This document shows, one piece after another, positions 9,929-20,284 of a stretch of 64,000 nucleotides of DNA. The position numbers were made by a program, and so were the translations under genes. Source of the stretch: Purpureocillium takamizusanense (Eukaryota > Ascomycota > Sordariomycetes > Hypocreales > Ophiocordycipitaceae); assembly GCF_022605165.1 (NCBI RefSeq), contig NC_063068.1, forward strand, positions 3,410,001 through 3,474,000, read 5' to 3'. Positions within the stretch are counted from its first letter, which is position 1, and the number at the start of each line of letters is the position of its first letter. The notes below the pieces were generated by a model. That model saw nothing but the letters and a program-made list of their open reading frames with translations, searched no databases and was not told the origin of the DNA.

Positions 9929-11866
9929 ATGAGCTCGCCCCCCCGCGCCGAAGCCTCTGACGGGCACGACGAGCGGCCGCTGCTCGCGCAGTGGGGCGTC
10001 GACGAGGCTCTGCGGCGTTCCATGGAAGATGGCGGCGTCAGAAATGACGAGACGTCGCCTCTCCTCAGCAGCAATGCCTCGAGCGCGGGCCCCCCTGCCA
10101 ACGGCGCCGCCGCGGCGAAAGCCGTCGACGAGACCCAGACGACTAAGAGCATGTGGTACATGACCATGCTGACCATCAGCGTGGGCGGCCTGCAGATAGC
10201 ATGGTCCGTCGAGCTGTCCAACGGGTCGCCTTATCTGCTCTCCCTGGGCCTCAGCAAGTCCCTGATGGCCCTGGTCTGGATCGCCGGCCCGATGACGGGC
10301 ACCCTGGTGGTGCCGTACGTCGGCGTGCTGAGCGACCACAGCAGGCGCCCTTGGGGCAAGCGGCGACCGTACATGGTTGGCGGCTCAGTTGCCACGATAC
10401 TCGGGCTGCTGTTCCTGGCGTGGGCACGGGAGATTGTGGGAGGCATTTTGAGCATCTTCGGTGCGGATCCCGCTTCCGAAGGGGTCAAGACCGTCATCAT
10501 CATCGCCGCCGTCGTCGGCATCTATGTGCTGGATATCGCCATCAACACCGTGCAGGCGGCGATCCGCGCTTTCATGGTTGATTGCGCCCCGGCCCATCAG
10601 CAGGAGCTCGCCAACGCCATGGCCAGCCGCCTCACCGGCGTGGGCAACATTGTCGGGTTCATTGCCGGATACATCGACCTGCCCGCACATCTGTGGTTCC
10701 TGGGCGACACGCAGTTCAAGATCCTCTGCGTAATCGCCTGCGTCGCGCTGGGTGTGTCGATTGCGCTAAGCACGCTGACGATCCACGAGAGAGACCCGCG
10801 GGCAGACGGCTCGCCCGCCAAGAAAGCCCCCGGTTTCGTGCCCTTCTTTCTCACAATCTTCAAGTCCATCAAACGACTCCCACCGCAGACCAGACGAGTC
10901 TGCCAGGTGCAGTTTTGTGCCTGGGTCGGCTTCTTCCCGCTTCTGTTCTACACATCGTCTTACATCGGAGATATCTATATACAGCCTTATCTCGAGCAGA
11001 ACCCCCACATGACTCCTGAGGAACTCGACAAGCTGTACGAGAAGGCGACGCGGGTTGGGACCTTTGCTCTTCTTATCAACGCCATTGTTAGCCTCTCTAC
11101 GAACGTGTTTCTGCCGTTCTTCATCGCCCCGACCTTTGATAGCCAACCAGTCAGCGCAACCAACGCCCCGGGTCATGGAACAGGGATGACGACGACGATG
11201 ACGACGACGGTAGATTCCGAAGGTCGTGGGCGCCCATGGCTGGAACGTCTCCGAATCCCAGGGTTCACGCTGAAGCGGGCATGGCTCGGCTCGCTGGCAC
11301 TCTTCGCTGGGGCCATGTTTTGCACGCTCTTCGTCCGCTCCGTCAGAGGCGCCACAGCTCTCATCGGCTTGGCGGGTGTTACGTGGGCTATGGCTCTTTG
11401 GGCTCCATGGGCCATCATCAGCGCAGAGATAAGTCGGCAGAACGCCATTAATAGGGCGAAGAAGCTTCAAGATATGTCTTGCCAAGCCGACGTCCCGAGT
11501 ACAAGCCTTCCTTCCTTGAACGGCGAATTGAGCCATGGAGCGAGCCCGGGAGCACATGTGGACGAAGAAGAAGACGAGGAAGAGACGGACCGCACCGGCG
11601 TGATTCTGGGGATCCACAACATGGCCATTGCCGTGCCCCAGATTATCGCGACGGTAGGATCCAGCATCATCTTCAAATTCCTGCAGAAGCCGCGCGGGAC
11701 GCCTGGTGACCGCAGCATGGCCGTGGTCATGGCGCTCGGCGGGGGTTTCGTGTTGCTGTCGTGCTTCTTTGCCGTCAGCGTGAGGGATCGCCCCCCTGAG
11801 CTGCCGGAGGAGGTGGTGGTTGAGGAGCAGCTCGAGGCGCCCGGGGGCGAGGCTTCAAGTCACTAG
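9929..11866 (+). CDS. Sucrose / alpha-glucoside transporter (SUT-like, GPH-MFS family)
   Basis: Predicted 645-residue proton-coupled disaccharide transporter of the plasma membrane. The open frame extends 48 codons upstream, but the first ATG in it is at 9,929. After a 74-residue cytosolic tail come about 12 hydrophobic segments, beginning near residue 75. The loop at residues 135-147 reads SDHSRRPWGKRRP, the hallmark loop-2 motif of plant and fungal sucrose carriers (compare S. pombe Sut1), preceded by the conserved GP and PYVGV. A late segment GIHNMAIAVPQIIATV matches the usual N...PQ helix. Two long hydrophilic loops are present, one with Thr/Met repeats and one acidic (EEEDEEE). Uninterrupted, and only 0.7 kb from the RIP block without visible RIP damage. 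The exact sugar cannot be read from sequence. Confidence 0.88.
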   Translation: MSSPPRAEASDGHDERPLLAQWGVDEALRRSMEDGGVRNDETSPLLSSNASSAGPPANGAAAAKAVDETQTTKSMWYMTMLTISVGGLQIAWSVELSNGSPYLLSLGLSKSLMALVWIAGPMTGTLVVPYVGVLSDHSRRPWGKRRPYMVGGSVATILGLLFLAWAREIVGGILSIFGADPASEGVKTVIIIAAVVGIYVLDIAINTVQAAIRAFMVDCAPAHQQELANAMASRLTGVGNIVGFIAGYIDLPAHLWFLGDTQFKILCVIACVALGVSIALSTLTIHERDPRADGSPAKKAPGFVPFFLTIFKSIKRLPPQTRRVCQVQFCAWVGFFPLLFYTSSYIGDIYIQPYLEQNPHMTPEELDKLYEKATRVGTFALLINAIVSLSTNVFLPFFIAPTFDSQPVSATNAPGHGTGMTTTMTTTVDSEGRGRPWLERLRIPGFTLKRAWLGSLALFAGAMFCTLFVRSVRGATALIGLAGVTWAMALWAPWAIISAEISRQNAINRAKKLQDMSCQADVPSTSLPSLNGELSHGASPGAHVDEEEDEEETDRTGVILGIHNMAIAVPQIIATVGSSIIFKFLQKPRGTPGDRSMAVVMALGGGFVLLSCFFAVSVRDRPPELPEEVVVEEQLEAPGGEASSH

Positions 11867-12538
11867 AGGTTCATCACCGACATAAGAGAAGCAGTTGACA
11901 TCTTTGTGACGGCCTTTCAAACTTTCCAGGTGTCGGCAAGCACAAACGAGCTTGGATGACATGGCATGAGCACCACTTGGCTTGTCGGGCAGCTACAGCG
12001 GACTGGACGTGATGGCGTGTTTATACAGGAGACCAGCTTCTTACACAACTGACGAGAAGAGGATTTAGGGCACCGCATAATGTTGATCTCTGCATGAATT
12101 TTGGAGGGGCTGGAGCGTGCTACACTAGAACTGCTTTGCCATATACGCGCAGAGTGTCGATGAATGTATAAGTGCCTGATAATACCAACGGAAGTGTCCA
12201 ACCATTCCCGCGGCGGGCATGGCCGACCCGTACCCATCGTGTTCCCAATCGCGCGTCTTCATCCATACCATCTCATGCGCCTCGTTGGCGTTGATGTCTG
12301 CCTTGGACCCTGCCATGTCGACTCCAAGCGGGCGACGGGCCTGTGCGCTTCCGACTTGCATTCTGGTGGCCAGCATGAGACAACAAAGACGTGGCCCCTC
12401 GAGACGACCCGTGCTCAGCGTCGTCCTCGTCTTCAAATCGCCTTTCCCCTTGGCCCAGCGGCTGGCGCGCACAAGCCCATCACGTATACGTACGTACGTA
12501 CGTACGCACGTACGAGACTGGGCTGGGCTGGGCTGGGC
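11867..12538. other. Convergent intergenic region
   Basis: Lies between the permease stop and the stop of the minus-strand secreted-protein gene, so it should hold both 3' ends. Near 12,485-12,512 there is a CGTA tandem repeat followed by GGGCT repeats. No further gene is supported. Confidence 0.5.
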
Positions 12539-12901
12539 CTACCGAGGAGTCGCGGTGGTGGCGGCGCCGCATGGGCCGAGGTTGGTCCTCGTCTCTCCCG
12601 GGATGGGGGCGCCCTTGGAGTCGTACGCGGTCACGCCGGCCCAATAGAAGCACCACGACGAGGACCCGTCGCAGTAGGTGAAGTCGCAGGCGACGGGGAG
12701 GGAGACGGAGGGCGTGACAGCGGCAGCGGCGACGGCAGCAGCAGCGGCAGAGGGGTCCCGGGGCGAGAGCGTCTTGGTGGGCGTGCCGCCTCGGGCGACG
12801 GGCTCGTGTCGACGGGCGGCTTCCTCGGGCAGGACGGCGGCCGAGGAGAGGCCGGCCAGGAGGAGCACGAGGGCGGTCCGCGTCGATGGAACCGGCGACA
12901 T
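12539..12901 (-). CDS. Small secreted protein, unknown function
   Basis: A 120-residue single-exon frame with a near-ideal start context (GCCACC-ATG-TC). Residues 1-21 form a signal peptide (short N-terminal stretch, hydrophobic ALVLLLAGLSSAAV core, small residues before the likely cut). A dibasic pair follows near residue 30, then an Ala-rich low-complexity tract, then a compact C-terminal part with four Cys (CDFTYC, WCFYW and GPC), suggesting two disulfides. No known domain was recognised. The size, signal peptide and paired Cys are those of fungal small secreted proteins, some of which are effectors; that role is inference. No homologue is known to me, so it could be a chance frame. Confidence 0.6.
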   Translation of the reverse strand: MSPVPSTRTALVLLLAGLSSAAVLPEEAARRHEPVARGGTPTKTLSPRDPSAAAAAVAAAAVTPSVSLPVACDFTYCDGSSSWCFYWAGVTAYDSKGAPIPGETRTNLGPCGAATTATPR

Positions 12902-15193
12902 GGTGGCGGCGGGTGGTGGGGCCTACGTGGGTGTATAAAGAAGGGACAGGGTTGCCGACTTGGATATACTCGCTAGAATGATGGACGGATAGATAACCTG
13001 GGGGCGGACGGCGGACGGAGGGGGGAAGGGAAGAGAGTGGCGTGTGCGGGCGGAGATGGTTTCTCTAGGATAGGTTTCCGCGATGTCAAGGCGACTTGGC
13101 GGCGGCGGCGGCGGTAAGCGTTGCGACTTTTTCGGGTCTCCCTTTTTGGTTCTTCTTCTCCTATATGGGAAGCGTTCCTTACGCACGAAGGACGGAGAGA
13201 GAGCAGATTGCAGGCGGTTTGCAGTCAAGGAAGCGGCGAAGCGGTAGTAACAGCAGTAGCAGCAAGAGAGAGGAAGAGAGAGGGAGAGGGAGGGAGAAAA
13301 GTGACAGAGCGGGAAGGAAAGCGCGGCGGCGGATTAAAGGGGAAGAGGACGGGAGGGCAGCGGGTAGGTAGCCCGCCAACGTTCTTTTTATATCCATGTA
13401 TCACGATGAACACGGACGGGGCGGACCGACTCGACGCATCACTGCAGGTCCAGCCAAGGGGGGGGGGGGGGGACGCGGATGACGCCCGGCCGTCTGCTAC
13501 GCACAAGCCCGCTCACTTGGGTGATGAGGATCACGACATATATGTGTGTGTGAGTGTGTGAGCGTGAGTGTGTGCGTATGTATGTGTGTGTGCGACGATG
13601 CGACCGTGCCGCGAAAGCACGGCAAGGTGCAGGACGGCACAGCAAAAGCACAGCACAGCACAGCACAGCCCGCGGCGCGACGCGGCAACGTGCCTCACCG
13701 CTTGGGGATGTATGTATGTATGTACTGTATGTATGGAGGGACGGAAGGATGAGTGAATGGATGGTCGGAGCCGCTCGGTGAGCTAGGTGGGAGCTTGGAA
13801 CTTGGGAAAAAGGGGGGATTGATGGGGTGATTGTTACATGACGGACAGACGACAGGCAGTCAGGCAGTTGGTCTCTTATACAAGCGCGGACGCGGCGCAG
13901 CTTCATGGCCATTTGCAGTTCGCATGCGCGCATGTCATGTAGAGGAACGAATCAGCCTCAATGGGAGACGAAGCGGACGACCACGACCTACGTACTTGGT
14001 ACCTCGCCGAGATTGACTTATCTTTCTTGACGTGTCTCCAAGTACGGCCATGTCGGGCTGTCATGGCGCAGACGGCGGACACGAGCTCGCTTCCCTCGGC
14101 GACGACTCCTGCTCCGCCCAGGGTGCTGCCGTGTAAGCATCACAGGAATATATATATAGTATATGGGTACGAAGGTAGTAGTAGTAGTCGCTGTGGGCTG
14201 AGCTGCAGAGCCGGTCTGGTGGTCGGTCATGGGTTGGGTGGGCATCACGAAGAGGCTCACCGAACCAGGGGGACGACGGGCCGGGCGCCGATGCCGAGCC
14301 GGCCGCGGAACCACCAACGCGGCTGATGATGATGATGATCTGATGCTCAAAGACGACTTGTGTGACCGGTGGTGACGATACTAGAGGGGCAGGTTACATT
14401 CAGCTTATTTCTCGGCTTGCGGCTCCCCGATTCGCTGCCATCACGAAGCATTGACAGGGACACCTTTGTGCAAAACGCATGCGTGCCGGGGCGTCGGCCT
14501 GCACGCCGACAAGAGTCGTGCGTCTCTGCATGCGACAAAGTGGATGGGATGTATGTGTGGATGGAGCAACGAACGGAAGGATAGGAGAATGGAGGATGGA
14601 GGGCTGACGCGAGGATGATTGCAGATGCGCATGGGAGCATGGACGCATGAGCAGTCATCGGCGTCGCTCGTAATTTGTTGGTCTCGACGTCTATCATCGC
14701 AGGCAATCAAGAGCCGCGCCTCCGTCGGCCGTGGTTTGCCATGTCGTCGCACAGCAGTGGAAAAGCTGCTGCTGCTGCTGCTGTTGCTGCTGCATCTGCA
14801 TGTGCATCTTGCGTCTGATGCCCTTGTCAATACTACGTACGAAGTAAGTTACACGCAGTAATTACCAGCACGCACATCGTTGTACGACCGGGAGACAAAC
14901 GATCCGCGCATGCGACGTGACTTCGGGTTTCCCCTTTGATGATGGTGAGCTCACAACGGGAACAGTACAAGGCTGACTCGCGCTCTGCCAGCCAGGGAAT
15001 ATGCGTGAGACATACCAGAACACGAGACTGCCTTGGCAGCGTGTCCATTGCATCCCCCCTCTCCCTAAGAAGGAGCCATACCCGCGTGCCTTGTTCTTTC
15101 TACCTGATCCTTTCCTCTGCGTCCCCTCCTCCAGCATCCAGCACCGGAGCCGAGCGAGCGAGCAAGCCCGCAGGGCAGGGGAAGACCGTTCCC
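12902..15193. other. 2.3 kb intergenic region, low complexity
   Basis: No gene is supported. Contents are a purine-rich tract (13,180-13,370), a 13-G run near 13,461, TG-rich repeats (about 13,543-13,595), a CTG run (14,766-14,795) and a TACGTACGAAGTA motif at 14,834-14,846. Open frames on both strands are artefacts of these repeats. It should include the promoter of the secreted-protein gene and the 3' end of the MAPEG gene. Confidence 0.55.
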
Positions 15194-15822
15194 TCATCCC
15201 TGCAGCATCAGCTTGAGGCCGGCGCGGACCCAGATGGCCAGCAAGAGGCCGGTCGAGGCCATGTAGACGAGGGAGCGAACGGGCGCGAGCCTGCGATTGG
15301 CGCCGAGGTGGACGTAGGCCACGACGTAGGCGAGGCGGGCGACGAGGTAGCCGACGGAGAGGGCGCTGATCTCGGGGGCGGCGACGCCAGCGACGTTTGC
15401 GGCGACAACGCCGCTGGCAAAGAGGCCGAGGTTCTCGAAGCCGTTTTGCGAGGCGCCCTCGGCGCGGATGATGCGCTGCCTCAGCTGTGCGTGCGTGTGT
15501 TAGAGACAGAGACACGCACAACTAGAGTGACGGGGGGAGGGGGCGGGGGAACAGCGCACCGTCTTGTCGAGCGACTCGTCCTTGGCCACGTTTGGCAGAA
15601 AGAAGCGCGGGTTGCTAATGTCGTACGTCTTGCCGGCCGAGGAGATGGCGTAGGCGTGCGGCGCGAGGCACGTCGCGATGAAGACGATGGGGATCTGTCG
15701 ATGCGGTTGTGAGCTTCCTTTGTCGGCGGCGCTCTCTGCGCCGGGGGGGGGGTTGAGCCGGGCGCGCGTACCGTGAACAGGGAGACGTTCTTGGAGGCGT
15801 CGAGGCCGAGTGTAGAACTCAT
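15194..15822 (-). CDS. MAPEG-family membrane protein
   Basis: Three exons (15772-15822, 15560-15694, 15194-15484) joined in frame at GT-AG introns give 158 residues. The start is the ATG of MSSTLGLDASKNVSLFT. The spliced protein has four hydrophobic segments (about 18-37, 84-97, 100-121 and 134-152). A block after the first helix reads QRIIRAEGASQNGFENLGLF, the signature of MAPEG proteins, with the conserved RxxxAxxNxxE pattern. MAPEG members include microsomal glutathione transferases and leukotriene synthases of ER-type membranes; fungal members of this short type are mostly uncharacterised, so a glutathione-dependent activity is possible but unproven. Length matches the family (about 150). 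The second intron donor is GTGCGC, weaker than usual. Confidence 0.85.
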
Positions 15823-17155
15823 GATGGATGGCGAGTGTTGTGTTGTCGCCTGTGTATTTTGTGAGCGAGCTTCGATTCGGCGGTCGGGTAGGAGGAGCAA
15901 GAGAAGGTATGATGCGTGATTGCAGGTTTGAAGTTGGTCTGGGCGTTGGAAGGAGCCAGCTGTAGCTACTTTGTACGTACCTGCCTTGTTTACTCAATGC
16001 ATGTACTTTCGGGCCATGAGAGCAAGAGAGGTAGGTACTAAACCTACGTAATACGTTACTGGTAGTACATATACCAAGTACGTAGTCTGTCTCAGTAACA
16101 CATGGGGGGCCGGCACCTCTCCTTCCTGATCCATGATCTCATCGTGGGTTTTTCTTCGGGAGTACGTACTGCTGCTGCTGCAACGCCCAACCAACCGACG
16201 GCCTTGCCAACGCCCCGGCGCCAACATGAACCAACTGCTCGCTCGCACGAGCTCCGTTCGACTTGCAAGCAAAGAAAGTTCCAGACTCTGCCCTCGATGC
16301 TCCGTTTGCATCGAATCTGTCAATTGCGAGATCAAAAGACGTCGTCGACGCCTCGCTTGGCGATGGTCATACGTTCGCGGTTACGTTTGGAATCAATCAC
16401 CCCCGGCGCCATGTCCTCCTGGTGATGACGACAGGCGCACACGCATTTGTTGGGGGTCGGCAAAGCCCGACGTAGCGCCCGCATGGCTTCTTGGCGTCCC
16501 CCCCCCTTCTCTCCCCCGTGCCTGGCGATCACCATGGTGGCGGCTGATGAGGCTTGCATGCAGGGACCCGGATCGCGCAGAAAGAGCGTCGAGCGGTTTA
16601 GCATCGCCGAGAATGGTGAGAGCCAGGACCTGCCTACCCGTCAAGGGTCATCCCTACAAGAGCCAGTGACGAGACGAAAACGACTCGGGCTCATGCTGGA
16701 CGTCGCATCAACGTCTCCGGCCCCCCCCCCCAGCAGCAGTGGAATGGGCCGACCAGCTCTGAGCATCGTGTGATTGTCACGGGAGGCGCGAGCTTCCGAT
16801 GCCACGTGCCTCTGCTACGGCTCTTCTTGAAAAAAAATTCTGGCAAGCGAGTCTGTCTTTGACCCGTTGTTGGAGCTGATTCGTCCCTCATCATGCTGGG
16901 ATATTACGTAGAGCTCGCGCTGCTTGAAGATGCCCGCGAGTCTCTGTGGTTCATCTGGAGCCCTTTCAGACTGACTCCCCTTTCTGTGTAAGTCCTAGGG
17001 GGAGGATCATGAGGAAGAAAAGCGTAAGAAGTAGAGACGTTTCATCACATTCATGACCAGAGGAGAGGCACAGTTCGTCGACTAAAAGCATGTGCTTATA
17101 TACCAGGTCCACGCCAAAGAAGGAGAAACACCATCTCGTGTGTTGTATCCGCCAT
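15823..17155. other. Intergenic region
   Basis: Lies upstream of the MAPEG gene and downstream of NRK1. It contains scattered TACGTA-type motifs (about 15,970-16,160) and C-runs near 16,500 and 16,720. Open frames here are short, overlap on both strands and show no family features. No gene is supported. Confidence 0.5.
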
Positions 17156-17561
17156 CTAGGCGCATCTCTGCAGCAGCTCCCCTAGTATAACGTCAAACAA
17201 CCACCGCAGCGCCCCCTCCATGTCCGCGTCCACCGGCCCACGCACCATGGCTTCAACGCCCTCCCTCCGCAGCCGCTCCTCCGCGAACCGCCCCTCCACG
17301 TCTCCGCCCTCAAACATCCACGCGTGCACCCTCGCGTAGTTGGGCCAAACGACCTCGTCCACGTACCCCGGCGGGTCGGCCCAGAAGCCCTCCCACCGAG
17401 CGCACATGTACGCGTCCCGCCGCCGCCGGCGCGCCGCCACCCTGGCGCGCGACGCCCGCACGAAGCACCGGACGTCGAGCAGGGGTGCTATGGCGGCGGC
17501 CATGCTGGGGACGCCGTACAGGATGAAGCCCTCGACGATGCAGACGCGCGGGGTTGGCTTC

Positions 17562-17596
<35 letters not shown>

Positions 17597-18233
17597 TGCG
17601 GGCAGAGACGAGCGTAGCGTGTGTGCGAGCTGGGAGACGACGGCCGGCGGCACCGTGCAACCGTCGAGGAATTCTTGGTCTTGACGGCCGTGACGGCTCG
17701 TCAGGTCAGGCTGCGGACACGTGGGTTATCGTTAATTTCTTATGTCAACAGACAAATACTCCTGGGCAGGGCAGGCAGAGTGTGGTGAGGCGACGAGAGC
17801 CCCCACGTACGTACGGGCAGAGATGCATGCGCGCGAACATACGACAGCGCATCCGCCAAGGCCGGCACGTCGATGGCCTCGGCGCAGTCCCAGTCGACGA
17901 AGCCGTTTCTGCGCGGCAGCCTGTGTGTGTGTGGGTGAATCTGGTGAGTAAGTCTGTCGTGACTCCTGCAAGGGGTCGGTCGGGAGTGGGCGGGTGCTGC
18001 GGTACCGTCCCCCCTTTTCAATGCTGAGGTAGTAGAGAGTAACAGGGCGGACGTCCAAGACAATGGAGCCTCACTCACTGCGACGCTGGCTTGTAAAAGT
18101 CATCCTCGTGCAGGACGAGGCACCGGGGGGAGAAGACGTCGCGGAGGAGGCGCGCGAGCGTCGACTTGCCGCTGCAGGAGCAGCCCGAGAGGCCCACGAT
18201 GAGTGTGGTTTGCCCGCCGCCGCTTGCCGCCAT
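17156..18233 (-). CDS. NRK1: Nicotinamide riboside kinase
   Basis: Three exons (18079-18233, 17815-17920, 17156-17710) join in frame to give 271 residues. The enzyme phosphorylates nicotinamide riboside to NMN for NAD salvage, in the cytosol. The Walker A loop is at residues 17-24 (GCSCSGKS). LHEDDFYKP (41-49) and NGFVDWDC match the substrate-binding region of Nrk1 and uridine-kinase relatives. VCIVEGFILYG carries the Walker B-like Glu. RRRRDAYMCARWEGFWADPPGYVDEVVWPNY covers the lid and its downstream conserved block. A poly-Thr run of about nine residues, coded by an ACG triplet repeat, is inserted just before VCIVEGF. It is longer than yeast Nrk1 (about 240) mainly because of that insert and a long lid. 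Confidence 0.88.
17563..17597 (-). repeat. In-frame ACG triplet repeat in NRK1 (poly-Thr)
   Basis: About ten tandem CGT units on the plus strand, read as ACG (Thr) in exon 3 of NRK1. Length changes would add or remove Thr without a frameshift. Confidence 0.9.
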
Positions 18234-18556
18234 GATTGTAATATGTACGCACGAAGTAGAGGGTGGTTGATAGATAGGGGGGGCTGCGTGCGTTTAGTAG
18301 GGAACGAACGAAACTGGTGATGCGCCGTCGATGCTTCACTGCTTCCCAATGCTCATGAGATTTTAGACTTCGTGGCTGGGCCCGAGACACACAGGCAGCG
18401 TGTGACAGGACGGCTAGACCTGTTGCCCCCCACAATAAGCTCACAGGACGTTTAACGTCCGCTACAGCTGTGTCTCGAGCTCAGTGCCGAAGGAATTCAC
18501 GTACTACTTGCGCCATGCCTGTATATAAAAAACACCAAAATCATCGACTCCCTCCC
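18234..18556. other. Intergenic region between NRK1 and OSM1
   Basis: 323 bases holding the NRK1 promoter and the OSM1 3' end. A variant of the dispersed motif (ACGCACGAAGTAG) is at about 18,247. Nothing else is supported. Confidence 0.5.
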
Positions 18557-20284
18557 CTACAAGTCTTTCCACCCTGAGCGCGAAGGCTCCATATCCTGGG
18601 AGGACGACGAGTGCGACGCTCGCCCGGCGGCGGCGTCGTCGAGCGTCTTGCCATATTTGCTTGCCTCCTCCCCGGCGACGAGGCCGTAGACGACGCACTC
18701 GAGCAGCGACGAACCGCCCAGCCGGTTGTCGCCGTGGATGCCGCCCGTGATCTCACCCGCGGCCCACAGCCCCTTGACCGGCCGGGCCGCGGGCGCGCTC
18801 AGCGATGATGCCAGGACGCGGCTCTGCTCGTCGATGACGGCGCCGCCCATAGTGAAGTGCACCACGGGCGTGACCCGCCCGACGTACACGTCGGCCTCGT
18901 CGACGACGCCGTCCTCCCAGCGGAGCGTCCAGTGCCCAAATGCCGTCCTGCCGAAGCTGTCATCGTTCTGGCCCGCGACGATGCCCGCGTATTCCCTGAG
19001 CGTCTCCCGCGTCGTCTCATCAAGCTCCTTGACCTTGCGCTTGGACATGAGGCCCTTGCTCAGGTAAAAGTTGACGTTGGTCTTTGTGCGGGCAAAGGCC
19101 CCCGGGTCAAGCAGCAGCTGCACATCCCACTGCCTCGGCGCGACACTCCCGTTTGTCCCCGTCGACTCACGGTGCAAGGGAAGCTTCATGATGATGTCGC
19201 TGACATGTTCGCGCGTACCCATCTCGTTGACGAACCGCCGTCCCTCGTGCAGTAGGATGCCCCCCTCGCCGCGGAGCATCTCCGCCGCGAGAATCTTACC
19301 CCCCTCGTTGGGCTTCGCCGGATCGATGAAGCCCGTGGGATGGATCTGCACGCCCTCCATGTCGACCAGCTCGGCCCCCACCGCCGTCAAGAGACCATGC
19401 ATCCCGGGTCGCGGGCTGTTAGTGCTCGGGCACCCAGCGAGGTCGGGCCTGTACCGCGCGAGAAGGCCGTCGGCGTCGCCCGCGAAGCCGCCCGTTGCGA
19501 AGACGACGGGCCCGTGGAGCCGCGTCATCTCGCCCCAGTGCGCGACCTCGACGCCCGTGACGGTGGCGGTGCCATCCTCGCCGTCGACCCGGGGGGAGGT
19601 CAGGAGCTGGGTGACCTCGTGCTCCGTGCGCAGCTGGAACCTCATGTCTCGCTTCAGGGAATCTAGCATGGCTTTAACGATGGACCAGCCGGGCGGGGTG
19701 CCTCCGCCGCCGCGGTGCGTCCGCGCCACCGAGTGCCCGCCCATCAGCGACACTACGCTCAGGTCGACGCCGATGTCATTGACGAGGAAATCGATGGCGG
19801 CGGCGGAGCGGTTGGTCAGCTGCGCTATCAAGGCCTCCCGTCGGGGCCTCTCCGCCGAGCGCATGCGCGAGCCGGCGCTGCGGACCGTGTCGTCGTAGAA
19901 GAAAGTGTCGTGCACGGAGTCCGACTGATAGACGGTCGGGGCGCCGTTGATTCCCGAAGACGCCTTGATGCTGTTACCACCGGCCGCGGCGGCTCGCTCG
20001 AGGAGGATGACGGGCGAGCCGGCACGGAGGGCGGCGAAGGAGGCCGTCAGGCCGGCGAGGCCCGCGCCCACCACGATGACGGGATTCTGCATCGTGGTCT
20101 TCGAACAGGGGCCCGTGTCGATGGCGGCGGTTCGGTGCGTTCGGATCTGATGAGACGATGACGAATTGTTGGTGGTGGCGGCGGCGACGGACGGCAGCAA
20201 TGACGACGGTTGTCGTGATGAAGCCGCGTTCAGAGTGTTGCTCGAGTGCCGGGACATTGGGCGTAGCGACCGCAAGCTCGACAT
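18557..20284 (-). CDS. OSM1: Fumarate reductase (FAD-dependent, soluble type)
   Basis: 575 residues, one exon. It reduces fumarate to succinate using a flavin and helps reoxidise cofactors under low oxygen. The FAD-binding Rossmann motif VIVVGAGLAGLTAS is at 69-82, followed by GGNSIKASSGING. Also present are the substrate-site region VQIHPTGFIDP, the block GEGGILLHEGRRFVNEMGTR with its active-site Arg, TMGGAVID, and the C-terminal FAD motif GLWAAGEITGGIHGDNRLGG. Residues 1-60 are rich in Ser, Arg and Ala and poor in acidic residues, like a mitochondrial presequence. A second ATG at residue 65 (base 20,092) sits directly before the FAD fold, so a cytosolic form could arise by internal initiation, as known for yeast Osm1. 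Confidence 0.9.
   Translation of the reverse strand: MSSLRSLRPMSRHSSNTLNAASSRQPSSLLPSVAAATTNNSSSSHQIRTHRTAAIDTGPCSKTTMQNPVIVVGAGLAGLTASFAALRAGSPVILLERAAAAGGNSIKASSGINGAPTVYQSDSVHDTFFYDDTVRSAGSRMRSAERPRREALIAQLTNRSAAAIDFLVNDIGVDLSVVSLMGGHSVARTHRGGGGTPPGWSIVKAMLDSLKRDMRFQLRTEHEVTQLLTSPRVDGEDGTATVTGVEVAHWGEMTRLHGPVVFATGGFAGDADGLLARYRPDLAGCPSTNSPRPGMHGLLTAVGAELVDMEGVQIHPTGFIDPAKPNEGGKILAAEMLRGEGGILLHEGRRFVNEMGTREHVSDIIMKLPLHRESTGTNGSVAPRQWDVQLLLDPGAFARTKTNVNFYLSKGLMSKRKVKELDETTRETLREYAGIVAGQNDDSFGRTAFGHWTLRWEDGVVDEADVYVGRVTPVVHFTMGGAVIDEQSRVLASSLSAPAARPVKGLWAAGEITGGIHGDNRLGGSSLLECVVYGLVAGEEASKYGKTLDDAAAGRASHSSSSQDMEPSRSGWKDL

Noticed and set aside
10766..11617. 283-codon minus-strand frame inside the permease
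   Set aside because: Antisense shadow of a clear transporter gene; no domain.
13540..13600. TG-rich tract as a possible telomere-like or Z-DNA element
   Set aside because: Simple microsatellite; no TTAGGG array and not at a contig end.
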